Origin: Spirochaetae bacterium HGW-Spirochaetae-4
Lineage (GTDB): Bacteria > Spirochaetota > Spirochaetia > Sphaerochaetales > Sphaerochaetaceae
Assembly: GCA_002839335.1 (NCBI GenBank)
Contig: PGXU01000020.1
Span: 1-54,201 of the forward strand
Direction: 5' to 3'
Length of the DNA stretch: 54,201 bases
Shown here: positions 7,232 through 14,956 of the stretch, piece by piece
How positions within the stretch are numbered: the stretch's first letter is position 1
Layout: each line of letters starts with the position of its first letter
Notes under the pieces: generated by a model
Databases searched by the model: none
The model's input: only the letters and a program-made list of their open reading frames with translations
Told to the model about the DNA's origin: nothing
Made by a program: the position numbers and the translations under genes

Positions 7232-7659
7232 TCTTGAATCTGTGTGATTCCTGCGAGGACGATCAAGTGCAATACGACCTGTTCGATCCAGACAAACCAA
7301 CCCGATCCGTCGAAACGACCGAAATCGATCGTGAGGAAATCAAGTATGACGATAAGTGCAAGCCAGATTATCCACACACTGGTCATGGCAATCTTCACGA
7401 AATTTGCTGGCATGCTGGGAACGAAGAACGCGGCTCCGAGGAATATGCCGCACACAAGTTCGACCGTAGAGAGGACATACAGCAAGAACTCGCGGTCTCC
7501 CCCGAATATATTTGAAATTTCCCGGGAAAGCTCTCCACCCGTACCTCTCCCGGAAGAGAAGCCAATAATTCCCATCGCAACAAACAGCAGTGCGATCAAT
7601 ATCTGCAATGCTTTTTTCGATGCGATAAGTTGTAACGATGCCCTAGGTCCCTTTGCCAT
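7228..7659 (-). CDS. Hypothetical membrane protein
   Basis: A 143-residue protein with about four membrane helices: residues about 18-35, 62-82, 88-108 and 118-138. No residue motif beyond the hydrophobic pattern is recognised; a distant DoxX-like four-helix relationship is possible but unproven. Start MAKG at 7659 follows AGGAGG with six-base spacing. It overlaps the aldehyde dehydrogenase start by 4 bp, so the two are probably made together. Confidence 0.75.
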   Translation of the reverse strand: MAKGPRASLQLIASKKALQILIALLFVAMGIIGFSSGRGTGGELSREISNIFGGDREFLLYVLSTVELVCGIFLGAAFFVPSMPANFVKIAMTSVWIIWLALIVILDFLTIDFGRFDGSGWFVWIEQVVLHLIVLAGITQIQE

Positions 7660-7734
7660 ATCCAACCTCCTGAAAATACGTAGTGATATCTAAGAGTTAC
7701 ATCATCGCACGAAATGTAATGGAATACCATTGTG

Positions 7735-8442
7735 TCAGGCGGGGACCCCGGCCATGGCTTCCATCCCATTGTACATCGCGTGCATGAGCTTGAAGTACCC
7801 ACAGATCACAACCAGTTCCGCGCTTTCCTCGACCATCGTCATCAGGGAAGACCTGATACGTAGGATATTGTACAGATAGGCCTCTCCCATCTCCAATACC
7901 AGGATGGTTCCGATTCCCACTGCGATAATAAGAACTATGTGCATCAGCTTGGCCCGGCGGGATGGTATGAAATGTTGTAGGGTATCCCGCAGTGCATACA
8001 CGAAGAGCACCAGACCGAAAAGGGCGATCGGCCCGTATATGAGGACCCATGCGAACCCTTCGAGAAAAGTTCCTGTTCCCAAATTGGTAGCATTTCCAAT
8101 CTTTTCACCTATCCTCTCATGTATACCCAGCATTTCATCCGCTGCCAGGAATACGGCGGCACCGGCAAGTACCTGGAAAAACAGTTTCGATAACCGGGAA
8201 AGCCGTTTGTCCGTGTCGATGCGTACAATCGCATAGGCAGGCAAGAAGCACAGGAACATACCCATCGATTCCAACCAGCTGGCGAACGAGCCTTCGATTC
8301 GTAGATCGAGCTCATACCACAACCCGGTGAACCCGATCGCATCGTACTGGGTGAATTCGTTGAGGATCATCCAGAGGACCAACACCACGCTGAGGATCAA
8401 CAGGATCCTGTAGATATCTTGGAGCAAACGGTTCATCTTCAT
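7735..8442 (-). CDS. Hypothetical polytopic membrane protein
   Basis: A 235-residue protein with about six hydrophobic helices. An acidic/His cluster DEMLGIHERIGE lies near residue 105 at a membrane boundary, and a further acidic cluster EESAEL lies near residue 207. Such clusters could bind metal, but no named family is assigned. The start codon lies 4 bp after the stop of the cyclic-nucleotide-binding gene, implying cotranscription. A 75-bp gap separates it from the next membrane protein. Confidence 0.75.
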   Translation of the reverse strand: MKMNRLLQDIYRILLILSVVLVLWMILNEFTQYDAIGFTGLWYELDLRIEGSFASWLESMGMFLCFLPAYAIVRIDTDKRLSRLSKLFFQVLAGAAVFLAADEMLGIHERIGEKIGNATNLGTGTFLEGFAWVLIYGPIALFGLVLFVYALRDTLQHFIPSRRAKLMHIVLIIAVGIGTILVLEMGEAYLYNILRIRSSLMTMVEESAELVVICGYFKLMHAMYNGMEAMAGVPA

Positions 8443-8446
8443 AGGG

Positions 8447-8923
8447 TTATAACTTCTTTTTTGATACCAAAGCCAGCAACTTGTCCGTAGACCTGAGCCT
8501 TCGACTGATATCCCTTGCCAGATTCATGATTATCATTGTGTAGATCAACAAGTGTGATTTGGAGAGCTTGTACAGATCCCGGTTTGTCAGGGTAATGGCC
8601 TTGACATCGGTCAAGCAAATTACCGAAGCCGCGCAGGGTTGAATATCGATCAGCTCCATTTCACCAAAGGAGTCGCCATCGTGCAATATCGTGATTTCCC
8701 GTTCTGAATCGTTGCCGTTTTCGGGATGCTTTTGGATAGAGACATTCCCTTGTACAATAAAATAGACCGTATTGTTAGGTTCTCCCTGGTGGAGAATGAC
8801 TGTTCCCTTCGGATATGCCGACTCATCCAGCAACGGCTTCACCTCATTGAGGTCGGCATCGCTCAAGCCACCAAACATGCTGTGCTTGCACAAGAAATCG
8901 TTGCTCAACGTACATTCTGACAT
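8447..8923 (-). CDS. Cyclic-nucleotide-binding-domain protein without an effector domain
   Basis: A 158-residue protein made of one cNMP-binding beta-roll: PKGTVILHQGEPNNTVYFIVQG (38-59), then the phosphate-binding cassette region GEMELIDIQPCAAS (87-100), and a C-terminal helix. There is no helix-turn-helix, so it is not a CRP-type DNA-binding regulator. The cassette arginine that usually contacts the cyclic phosphate is cysteine here (Cys97), so classical cAMP binding is doubtful. It heads the operon with two membrane proteins and an aldehyde dehydrogenase and may be a regulatory subunit acting by protein contact. Its promoter leaves almost no leader. Confidence 0.88.
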   Translation of the reverse strand: MSECTLSNDFLCKHSMFGGLSDADLNEVKPLLDESAYPKGTVILHQGEPNNTVYFIVQGNVSIQKHPENGNDSEREITILHDGDSFGEMELIDIQPCAASVICLTDVKAITLTNRDLYKLSKSHLLIYTMIIMNLARDISRRLRSTDKLLALVSKKKL

Positions 8924-8928
8924 GCTTT

Positions 8929-8957
8929 ATGATACCCTGCCTTTCAGGAGTACGCAA
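8929..8957 (-). promoter_or_regulatory. Predicted promoter, nearly leaderless
   Basis: On the minus strand TTGCGT (8957-8952), 17 bp and TATCAT (8934-8929) lie only five bases before the ATG at 8923. Transcription would begin at or beside the start codon. No close Shine-Dalgarno sequence is present. Confidence 0.5.
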
Positions 8958-9056
8958 GGTCTTGCATGATAAGATCTTCTGGTAGGAATCCAAAACGTTG
9001 GTATCTAGAACTAAAAATTGTACTTATTAAAATAATATATGCGATACAAAATCGTA

Positions 9057-9085
9057 TTGACGTTTGCCTGGCCTTTTCGTATATT
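9057..9085 (+). promoter_or_regulatory. Predicted promoter of the FMN reductase gene
   Basis: TTGACG (9057-9062), a 17-bp spacer and TATATT (9080-9085) form a strong sigma70-type promoter 38 bp before the ATG. Confidence 0.65.
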
Positions 9086-9086
9086 C

Positions 9087-9102
9087 AGTTTATAACTAAA
9101 CT
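9087..9102. promoter_or_regulatory. Operator-like inverted repeat at the FMN reductase start site
   Basis: AGTTTA-TAAC-TAAACT begins one base after the -10 element, where a repressor would block transcription. The cognate regulator is not apparent nearby. Confidence 0.4.
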
Positions 9103-9122
9103 ATTTAATGGAGTGAAACATC

Positions 9123-9701
9123 ATGAGTGTTCCCAAAATTGGCATTATCATAAGCAGTACCAGAGCCGTTCGTGTAGGCGAACAGGCGGCAAAATATGTA
9201 CAGGAAATCGCATCCAAGCGCACCGACCTTTCCTTTGAATTGATCGACTTGCGTGATTTTCCCATGCCGTTCTTCGATGAAGTGGCATCCAACGCCTATG
9301 TGCCTTCGACAAATCCAGTCGCGCAAAAGTGGCAGAAGAGGGTCGCCGAGTTCGACGGGTATATTTTCGTCACCGCGGAGTATAACAACAGCATCACTGC
9401 TGTATTGAAGAACGCGCTCGACTATGCCTATCCCGAATGGGCACGCAAGCCTGCGGCCTATTTCGCTTACGGCAGTGCTGGTGGAGTTCGAGCTGTTCAG
9501 CATCTGAAGGACATATGTGTCGAGTTGCAGATGGCTCCGGTTCGACAGGGTGTCTATATCCAGGGCAGTGAATTCTTCCCGATCATGAACGGGCAGAAAC
9601 AGGTCAAGGAACTTACCTATCTTGAACCCCTAGTCGTACAGATGCTCGACCAGCTCTCATGGTGGACTGTGGCGTTGAAGAATGCCCGGGAAAACAACTA
9701 G
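9123..9701 (+). CDS. NADPH-dependent FMN reductase family protein
   Basis: A 192-residue flavodoxin-fold protein of the NADPH-dependent FMN reductase/chromate reductase family. Motifs are the N-terminal phosphate loop IISSTRAVRVGEQ (10-22), FVTAEYNNSITAVLKNALDY (about 80-99), typical of the flavin site, and YGSAGGVRAVQHL (about 115-127). It should bind FMN in the cytoplasm and reduce quinones, azo dyes or metals with NAD(P)H. GGAG precedes the ATG. It is monocistronic with its own promoter and terminator; an inverted repeat at the start site suggests repression until an inducer is present. Confidence 0.92.
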   Translation: MSVPKIGIIISSTRAVRVGEQAAKYVQEIASKRTDLSFELIDLRDFPMPFFDEVASNAYVPSTNPVAQKWQKRVAEFDGYIFVTAEYNNSITAVLKNALDYAYPEWARKPAAYFAYGSAGGVRAVQHLKDICVELQMAPVRQGVYIQGSEFFPIMNGQKQVKELTYLEPLVVQMLDQLSWWTVALKNARENN

Positions 9702-9727
9702 TCCTTATATCGTATGCAAGCTCTACT

Positions 9728-9754
9728 AAGGGGAAGGCCATTGGTCTTCCCCTT
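9728..9754. terminator. Bidirectional terminator
   Basis: AAGGGGAAG pairs with CTTCCCCTT around a GCC/GGT inner stem, between the converging FMN reductase gene and the exported-protein gene. Confidence 0.75.
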
Positions 9755-9792
9755 GATGCATTATCCCCCGCATGGGGTTTCCCATACGGGAT

Positions 9793-10404
9793 TTACCACA
9801 TGGTGTCCCAGAGGATCCGTGTTGCGATTGCTACCTCGAATCCCCCCAGTTCTCCAACACCGATTCCCATGTTCCCGGTATTTCCTGCGAACGACCATCC
9901 CCCTTGCATGGTGACCCGAAATGCGCGGGTAACGGCAAGTTCTCCTCCGATATGTGCGGCGGCATGGAAAAACCGCTGGACATGTGCTGTCTCATAGCCT
10001 TCCTCACTATCGGTATTCTCCAGATATCCGGCTGTGATACCTCCGACAGACAATCGGACCAACGGGTGGAACCGCCACTCGGAACATGGCGTGAATGTGA
10101 GTTCCGTTCCTGTGGCCAGCGAGAAGGCAGCTTCGACATCGGCTGTAGATAGACCAAATTCGGCATGTTCGAAGTCGGAGAGCAAGGTGAGCGTGGAGTA
10201 TGCTCCGACGGCAACCGATGGCCCCAGTTGGATACCTGTATGCAGACTTCCGGTTGGAAGCAGATCCCCTTCGATACCGACGGTTCCTCCACCTACCTCC
10301 AGGTACCAACGCAATGGTTTGGCACCGGATACCCCGGCGGACACTTGGGTGGCAATGCAGCAGAGTAGGGCTGCAAGAACGATGATCGCGATTTTCTTGT
10401 TCAT
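9793..10404 (-). CDS. Exported beta-barrel-like protein
   Basis: A 203-residue protein with a classical signal peptide (MNKKIAIIVLAALLCCIATQVSA, cleaved after ALS/VSA-like small residues). The mature part alternates glycine-rich, aromatic-tipped strands and ends in an aromatic residue (DTMW), as in small outer-membrane beta-barrels. No named family is recognised. It is transcribed divergently from the tetR gene. AAGGAG lies 12 bases before the ATG, which is longer than usual. Its role could be structural or pore-forming, but this is only inferred from shape. Confidence 0.65.
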   Translation of the reverse strand: MNKKIAIIVLAALLCCIATQVSAGVSGAKPLRWYLEVGGGTVGIEGDLLPTGSLHTGIQLGPSVAVGAYSTLTLLSDFEHAEFGLSTADVEAAFSLATGTELTFTPCSEWRFHPLVRLSVGGITAGYLENTDSEEGYETAHVQRFFHAAAHIGGELAVTRAFRVTMQGGWSFAGNTGNMGIGVGELGGFEVAIATRILWDTMW

Positions 10405-10548
10405 GGTCTGGACTCGCTCCTTGGCAATGATGAGATATGCCTATCATGCTCTGTCACACGTAGCCGAACCATCGGACAGGTGTTTGATTTCTTCCTTCGG
10501 CAGCTACGAACTAAGTATGAGATGGAATGGAATTTTTTCCGTACCCTA

Positions 10549-10577
10549 TTGACCAGCGTTCGCAAATTGAATAACAT
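10549..10577 (+). promoter_or_regulatory. Predicted promoter of the tetR-hydrolase operon
   Basis: TTGACC (10549-10554), 17 bp and TAACAT (10572-10577). The -10 element is buried inside the first of two tandem palindromes. Confidence 0.65.
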
Positions 10578-10598
10578 CTGTTATATAACATACGTTAT
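10571..10598. promoter_or_regulatory. Two tandem 14-bp operators
   Basis: ATAAC-ATCT-GTTAT (10571-10584) is followed without a gap by ATAAC-ATAC-GTTAT (10585-10598). Both are perfect inverted repeats with four-base centres. They cover the -10 element and the start site of the tetR operon, the expected arrangement for autorepression by the TetR-family protein encoded directly downstream. Confidence 0.75.
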
Positions 10599-10616
10599 AT
10601 CTAGAAGGAGGTCGGT

Positions 10617-11195
10617 ATGCCACCAAGAGTGAACGTCACAAGCAATCAAATCCTTGAAGCAACTTTCGCCCTCACTCGGGAACAAGGGTACGAATCGGTG
10701 AACGCACGAAGCATTGCCAAAAGGATCGGGTGCTCCACCCAGCCGGTATTCAGCCGGTTCACCTCGATGGATGAGCTGAAACATGCCTTCCACACATACC
10801 TCGGCGAATATTTTAACGGTTATGTCATGAAAAGGATGGTAGGGGAGAATCCCTTCCGCCAAGTGGGACTTGCCTACATTTCGTTCGCAAAAGAGGAACC
10901 AAATCTGTTCAGGGTCCTGTTCATGTCCGACATCCAGAAAATCGACGGTTTTACCGGTTTTTTCAGCGATGCCGACAACGTGGAAGTCGCCGCGCAGCTT
11001 TCGAAGGGATTGGGCATATCCTTTGAAGGGGCCAAGCGGCTCTATATGAAATCTTGGATTTTCGCGCATGGGATAGCTTCCATGATCGCAACGAATAGCA
11101 TCCAGCTCTCCGATGGTGACATCCAGGAGATGCTTGGATCTTCTTATCGCGCATTCCTAGTACAGGAAACAATGAACAAAGGGGTAGATGGATGA
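10617..11195 (+). CDS. TetR/AcrR-family transcriptional regulator
   Basis: A 192-residue regulator with the N-terminal TetR helix-turn-helix (about residues 10-50: ILEATFALTREQGYESVNAR, then IAKRIGCSTQPVFSRF). Its C-terminal ligand domain resembles the WHG type, including the aromatic-rich AYISFAKEEPNLFRVLF. The start at 10617 follows AAGGAGG. It is translationally coupled by a 4-bp overlap to a membrane-anchored hydrolase, and two adjoining palindromes cover its own promoter. A sensible model is a repressor that is relieved by a substrate or product of the hydrolase. Confidence 0.93.
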   Translation: MPPRVNVTSNQILEATFALTREQGYESVNARSIAKRIGCSTQPVFSRFTSMDELKHAFHTYLGEYFNGYVMKRMVGENPFRQVGLAYISFAKEEPNLFRVLFMSDIQKIDGFTGFFSDADNVEVAAQLSKGLGISFEGAKRLYMKSWIFAHGIASMIATNSIQLSDGDIQEMLGSSYRAFLVQETMNKGVDG

Positions 11196-12493
11196 TTGCT
11201 TTGGTGGTTCTCTTCGTGTTGGTGGCAGTAGAAGTGATTTTCTTGGTAATCGAGCGCACACGCGCCGTATCGGTACGGCGAAGTCTGCGTCTGACGTGGT
11301 TGATACTGGGGGCAGTGTTTCTTGCATCCATGGTGTCACCGCTTCTCGATTGGCGTTCCAGTTGGATGGGACTCGCGTGTATCCTGTCGGTTCAATCGGT
11401 ATATTCGCTGGTTGTCCTTCTGGGAAAAGACAAAGTACACCGGGGGTTACCCAAACAACGGAAAGTGGGGATGTCGGTATTGCGGATATTCCTGTATCTG
11501 ATTCTCGTTGCTCCACTCTTCTTGTTTCCCGGATCCAAGCACATGCAGGTAACCGGTCCCTATGCCGTTGGTACCGAGACCTATACATGGACCGACGTAT
11601 CCCGGGATGAGGCATTCACGCCTGAAGCCGACCAGCGGAAAGTCACTGTGCAGTTTTGGTATCCCGAACAGGCGGACGGAACCTATCCACTGGTGGTATT
11701 CTCCCATGGTGCCTTCGGGTATCGTATGAGCAACCATTCCACGTTCATGGAATTGGCCAGCAATGGGTATGTGGTCTGCAGCATCGACCACCCCTACCAT
11801 TCCTTCATGACACGGCAGGTCGACGGGAATAGGGTGATTGTCGACATGGATTTCCTACAGACTGCCATGGCTGTGGAAAACGGACAAATCGAAGGCCTTC
11901 AACTCTACGAATTGGAACGGTCCTGGATGGCCTTGCGTACAGGTGACATGAATTTCGTATTGGATACGATTCTCGAGAACGTGCATGCCGAACTGACCGA
12001 AGGGGTATTCACGCATATCGCGGACGATTCGATCGGGGTCATGGGACATTCCATGGGAGGAGCGACCGCAGCTGCGATCGGTCGGGAACGCAGTGAGGTC
12101 GATGCGGTGGTGGTGTTGGACGGAACGATGATGGGTGAAACCATCGGATATTCCGACGGGGTGGAGCAGTTCGAACTCCAAATGTATCCCAAAACCATAC
12201 TCAACGTGTTCAACGAGGACCATGCCAAGCAGGCAGAAGAACTAGGCGATTCCTATTCGAACACCTACATGCACAACCGCTCGGATCTCTCGCACCAGGC
12301 GGTGGTAATAGGCTCCGGGCACTTGAATTTCACCGACCTTCCGCTGGTATCGCCTGTATTGGCGAACCTTTTGGGAACCGGTACCGTGGACGCCGAATAT
12401 TGCATGCAAGTGACCAATTCCCTGGTGTTGGAATTCTTTGACCGGACCTTGAAAGGGAAGGGCCAGGCCGTAGCGCGCGAACGAATATTCTGA
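11192..12493 (+). CDS. Membrane-anchored alpha/beta hydrolase (PAF-acetylhydrolase-like)
   Basis: A 433-residue protein with about four N-terminal membrane helices (residues 1-115) and then an alpha/beta-hydrolase domain. The triad can be placed as Ser287 in GHSMGG, Asp310 in VLDGT and His377 in GSGHLNFTD; the oxyanion region is FSHGAFG. This order resembles platelet-activating-factor acetylhydrolases and dienelactone-hydrolase-like esterases. The catalytic domain would lie outside or against the membrane, so an acylated lipid or ester substrate is plausible. It shares an autoregulated operon with the TetR-family gene. Confidence 0.85.
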   Translation: MIALVVLFVLVAVEVIFLVIERTRAVSVRRSLRLTWLILGAVFLASMVSPLLDWRSSWMGLACILSVQSVYSLVVLLGKDKVHRGLPKQRKVGMSVLRIFLYLILVAPLFLFPGSKHMQVTGPYAVGTETYTWTDVSRDEAFTPEADQRKVTVQFWYPEQADGTYPLVVFSHGAFGYRMSNHSTFMELASNGYVVCSIDHPYHSFMTRQVDGNRVIVDMDFLQTAMAVENGQIEGLQLYELERSWMALRTGDMNFVLDTILENVHAELTEGVFTHIADDSIGVMGHSMGGATAAAIGRERSEVDAVVVLDGTMMGETIGYSDGVEQFELQMYPKTILNVFNEDHAKQAEELGDSYSNTYMHNRSDLSHQAVVIGSGHLNFTDLPLVSPVLANLLGTGTVDAEYCMQVTNSLVLEFFDRTLKGKGQAVARERIF

Positions 12494-12509
12494 GAAGTGG
12501 AAAGGCTGG

Positions 12510-13238
12510 TTAGAGGGCGCTTTGGGGTACAACCAGGCGCTCTACACCGTCGATGACGATATACAGACCGAGTCCGAGCAGACTGAGCAACACTATTCCC
12601 GAATACATGCCGATGTAGTAGGCCATGACCCAGCTGTTCATGATGTAATATCCCAATCCATAGGTAGCGGCATAGTTTTCACTGATAAAGAGCACCGACA
12701 ACGAGATTCCCACTGTTATGCGAAGCGAAGAGAATATCCGAGGCAAAATTGCCGGCCACAGGATGTCCTTGAGGATTTGCCGTGGTTTCAAATGGTAGGC
12801 GCGGGCAAGTTCAAGGAACTGCACCGGTATCTCCTTCACGCCATCCCGAATCGTTACTGCCGCTGGAAAGAAGATGATGACAGCGATAAGGATGATCTTG
12901 GAAAGGTCCCCTATCCCGAAGAGCACCATGAAGATGGGAAGGAAAGCGATCTTGGGAAGCGGATAGAGCAGGTAGAGAACCGGTGAGACCACTTGGTCCA
13001 AAGCCTTGAATCGACCCGCCACCATACCGGTAGGAATGGCGAAGAAAAGCGCGAGCATCATCCCCATGAAGATCCTGTACAGCGAGAATAGCAGGTGCAG
13101 ATAGGTTTTCCCCTCTCCCATGCTCCTGACCAAATGGACAAGGACCAGGTGCGGAAACGGAACGATAGGTGATGCCAACACCCAGGCGAGGGCATACCAG
13201 AGAACCAGGACAATCGTAGTACCACGTACATATTTCAT
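12510..13238 (-). CDS. ABC transporter permease (nitrate/sulfonate/taurine type)
   Basis: A 242-residue membrane protein with about six helices and the cytoplasmic EAA-like loop FLELARAYHLKPRQILKDILWPAILP (about 140-165), which contacts the ATPase. Family SsuC/TauC/ThiX. It is the last gene of a minus-strand operon with a lipoprotein receptor and an ATPase; its ATG overlaps the ATPase stop by 4 bp and follows GGAGG. The imported substrate could be a sulfonate, nitrate or thiamine precursor; sequence alone does not decide. Confidence 0.92.
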   Translation of the reverse strand: MKYVRGTTIVLVLWYALAWVLASPIVPFPHLVLVHLVRSMGEGKTYLHLLFSLYRIFMGMMLALFFAIPTGMVAGRFKALDQVVSPVLYLLYPLPKIAFLPIFMVLFGIGDLSKIILIAVIIFFPAAVTIRDGVKEIPVQFLELARAYHLKPRQILKDILWPAILPRIFSSLRITVGISLSVLFISENYAATYGLGYYIMNSWVMAYYIGMYSGIVLLSLLGLGLYIVIDGVERLVVPQSAL

Positions 13239-13930
13239 GCCGGACCTCCAAGTTGGGCCCTAAGCACCTTCTCCAACGCGAAGAATTCGGTCCGGTTGCG
13301 CAAGTCCTTGGCACCATGGTGCGGATTTTCCGTTTCGAAACGTATACCATCCGGCTGCATGACAAGAATCCTGGAACCCATGAATATCGCCTCCTGGATG
13401 CTGTGGGTGACCATGATCAGGGTGATGCCTTTGGTAATTACGAATTCCTTGATCTCCTGTTGCAGCAGTTCCCTATTCTGTTCATCGAGTGCGGCCAACG
13501 GTTCGTCCAGCAACAGCAGCCGCGGATTCCTGACGAGGCTTCGGACCAGGGCGACCCGTTGCCTCTCTCCACCGCTGAGCTGTTGCGGATACTTTTTCCT
13601 GTGTCCGTACAGACCCATCCGATCCAACAGCATTTCGGCTTGCCCCACGTAATCCTTGGTAAGCCCCAGCAACACATTTCCAAGGACCGTTTTCCAGGGG
13701 AGCAACCGATCCTGTTGGAACATGATGCTGCAAGCCTCGGTGCCACCGGTAAGCGACAACGTCCCCTGTGATAGTGGAAGGAGACCGGCAATGGCGTAGA
13801 GCAGGCTGGTCTTGCCGCATCCGCTTTTTCCGATGATGCTGACCATCTCGCCCGGTTTTACTGCCAGGGTGAAATTGGCGAAAGCAATATGCCTGGGGTA
13901 ATCGAGGCGGGCATCGGAGATGGTGACCAT
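13235..13930 (-). CDS. ABC transporter ATP-binding protein (SsuB/TauB type)
   Basis: A 231-residue ATPase with Walker A GKSGCGKTS (about 34-42), Q-loop FQQDRLLPW, signature LSGGERQR, Walker B LLLLDEPLAALDE and the switch histidine in MVTHSIQEA. It powers import through the neighbouring permease. The PWKTVLGNV sequence after the Q-loop is typical of the nitrate/sulfonate/taurine subfamily. The start lies 2 bp from the receptor gene's stop, consistent with one transcript. Confidence 0.95.
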   Translation of the reverse strand: MVTISDARLDYPRHIAFANFTLAVKPGEMVSIIGKSGCGKTSLLYAIAGLLPLSQGTLSLTGGTEACSIMFQQDRLLPWKTVLGNVLLGLTKDYVGQAEMLLDRMGLYGHRKKYPQQLSGGERQRVALVRSLVRNPRLLLLDEPLAALDEQNRELLQQEIKEFVITKGITLIMVTHSIQEAIFMGSRILVMQPDGIRFETENPHHGAKDLRNRTEFFALEKVLRAQLGGPA

Positions 13931-13932
13931 TG

Positions 13933-14886
13933 CTATTGCCGCACGAACCGTGGATCAAGCATTGCGGATGGTTCCAATATGTATTCCCTACCGGTGACAG
14001 TTCCTGTCCATGCAATGATCTCCTTGGTGAATCCATCGCTAGGCAACCGCGGAGCATGATATTCGGGGAGATGCATTGTATCCCGTACCGCAGGTGGCAG
14101 GTTCGGAATCACTTTCATGAGGACATCGCGCGCCAGTTCGGGATTCCGCTGCAGATCCGCTACTGCCCGTCCATAGGCGATGTGGAATGAACGGATAGCC
14201 GATTCTTTTTCGGCGATCGCCGATTTCGTGAATGCAATGATATTCAGGCTCTCGCTGGGGATTCCCTCGAATACGATTTTTTCCAATCCACGCAAGGCGC
14301 CGATCGATGCGAACGGCTCGGGGAATATACCGGTGTCCAATTGCCCGGAGACTACCGCCTCGAGTCGAGCCGGTATTTCATTGATAAAGACTTTCTCAAT
14401 CTCGTACTTCGGTGCAAGGTACTGTTCCAACAGATAGTTGGTGACACTGATCTCCATGGTTCCCGCCGAGACCGACTTCTTTCCGTCCAACGGCCCTGTC
14501 GCGAGCAACGGGAAATCTCCGTCGGTGGAGAGGGTCCCTGTCAGCGCGAAATCGCTGTCTGTTTGTGTTATCAGTGCAACCAGGTCGGTCATTGCTCCGT
14601 CGACCTGTCCGGTCTGCAAAGCGGTCTGCCGGTTCTGTCCGTTGGTGAAGAGGATCAACTCGACATCGACTCCCTCTTGCGTAAAGTAGCCTTCCTGCAG
14701 GGCATGGTAAAATGGAGCCGAATCGACCGCACTCATCATACCGACCTTCAATGTTGGCAAGGGCTCGGTACGGATGGATTCTTCAATGGTGGTATTGGCA
14801 CTGGTTTCGGTTTTAGGTTTGTTGCACCCGGCGAGTGCAAGGACAGTTGTAAGTATACAGAGTATTGCGATGATTCGGTTGCGCAT
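13933..14886 (-). CDS. Substrate-binding lipoprotein (NMT1/ThiY-like)
   Basis: A 317-residue protein with signal peptide and lipobox ALAGC (Cys21), so it is membrane-anchored on the outer face of the inner membrane. The mature part follows the NMT1/SsuA-type fold: LKVGMMSAVDSAPFYHALQEGYF near the N terminus, the ligand-site phrase NGQNRQTALQTGQVDGAM, and GQLDTGIFPEPFAS. It delivers the ligand to the permease and ATPase encoded directly downstream. GAGAGG precedes the ATG. Ligand identity is open (sulfonate, pyrimidine or related). Confidence 0.9.
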   Translation of the reverse strand: MRNRIIAILCILTTVLALAGCNKPKTETSANTTIEESIRTEPLPTLKVGMMSAVDSAPFYHALQEGYFTQEGVDVELILFTNGQNRQTALQTGQVDGAMTDLVALITQTDSDFALTGTLSTDGDFPLLATGPLDGKKSVSAGTMEISVTNYLLEQYLAPKYEIEKVFINEIPARLEAVVSGQLDTGIFPEPFASIGALRGLEKIVFEGIPSESLNIIAFTKSAIAEKESAIRSFHIAYGRAVADLQRNPELARDVLMKVIPNLPPAVRDTMHLPEYHAPRLPSDGFTKEIIAWTGTVTGREYILEPSAMLDPRFVRQ

Positions 14887-14956
14887 ATGGAGCCTCTCAA
14901 GTAAGAATTGGCCTACTGTATCACGTCAACATGTTTTTCGACAACAATACTGCCAT

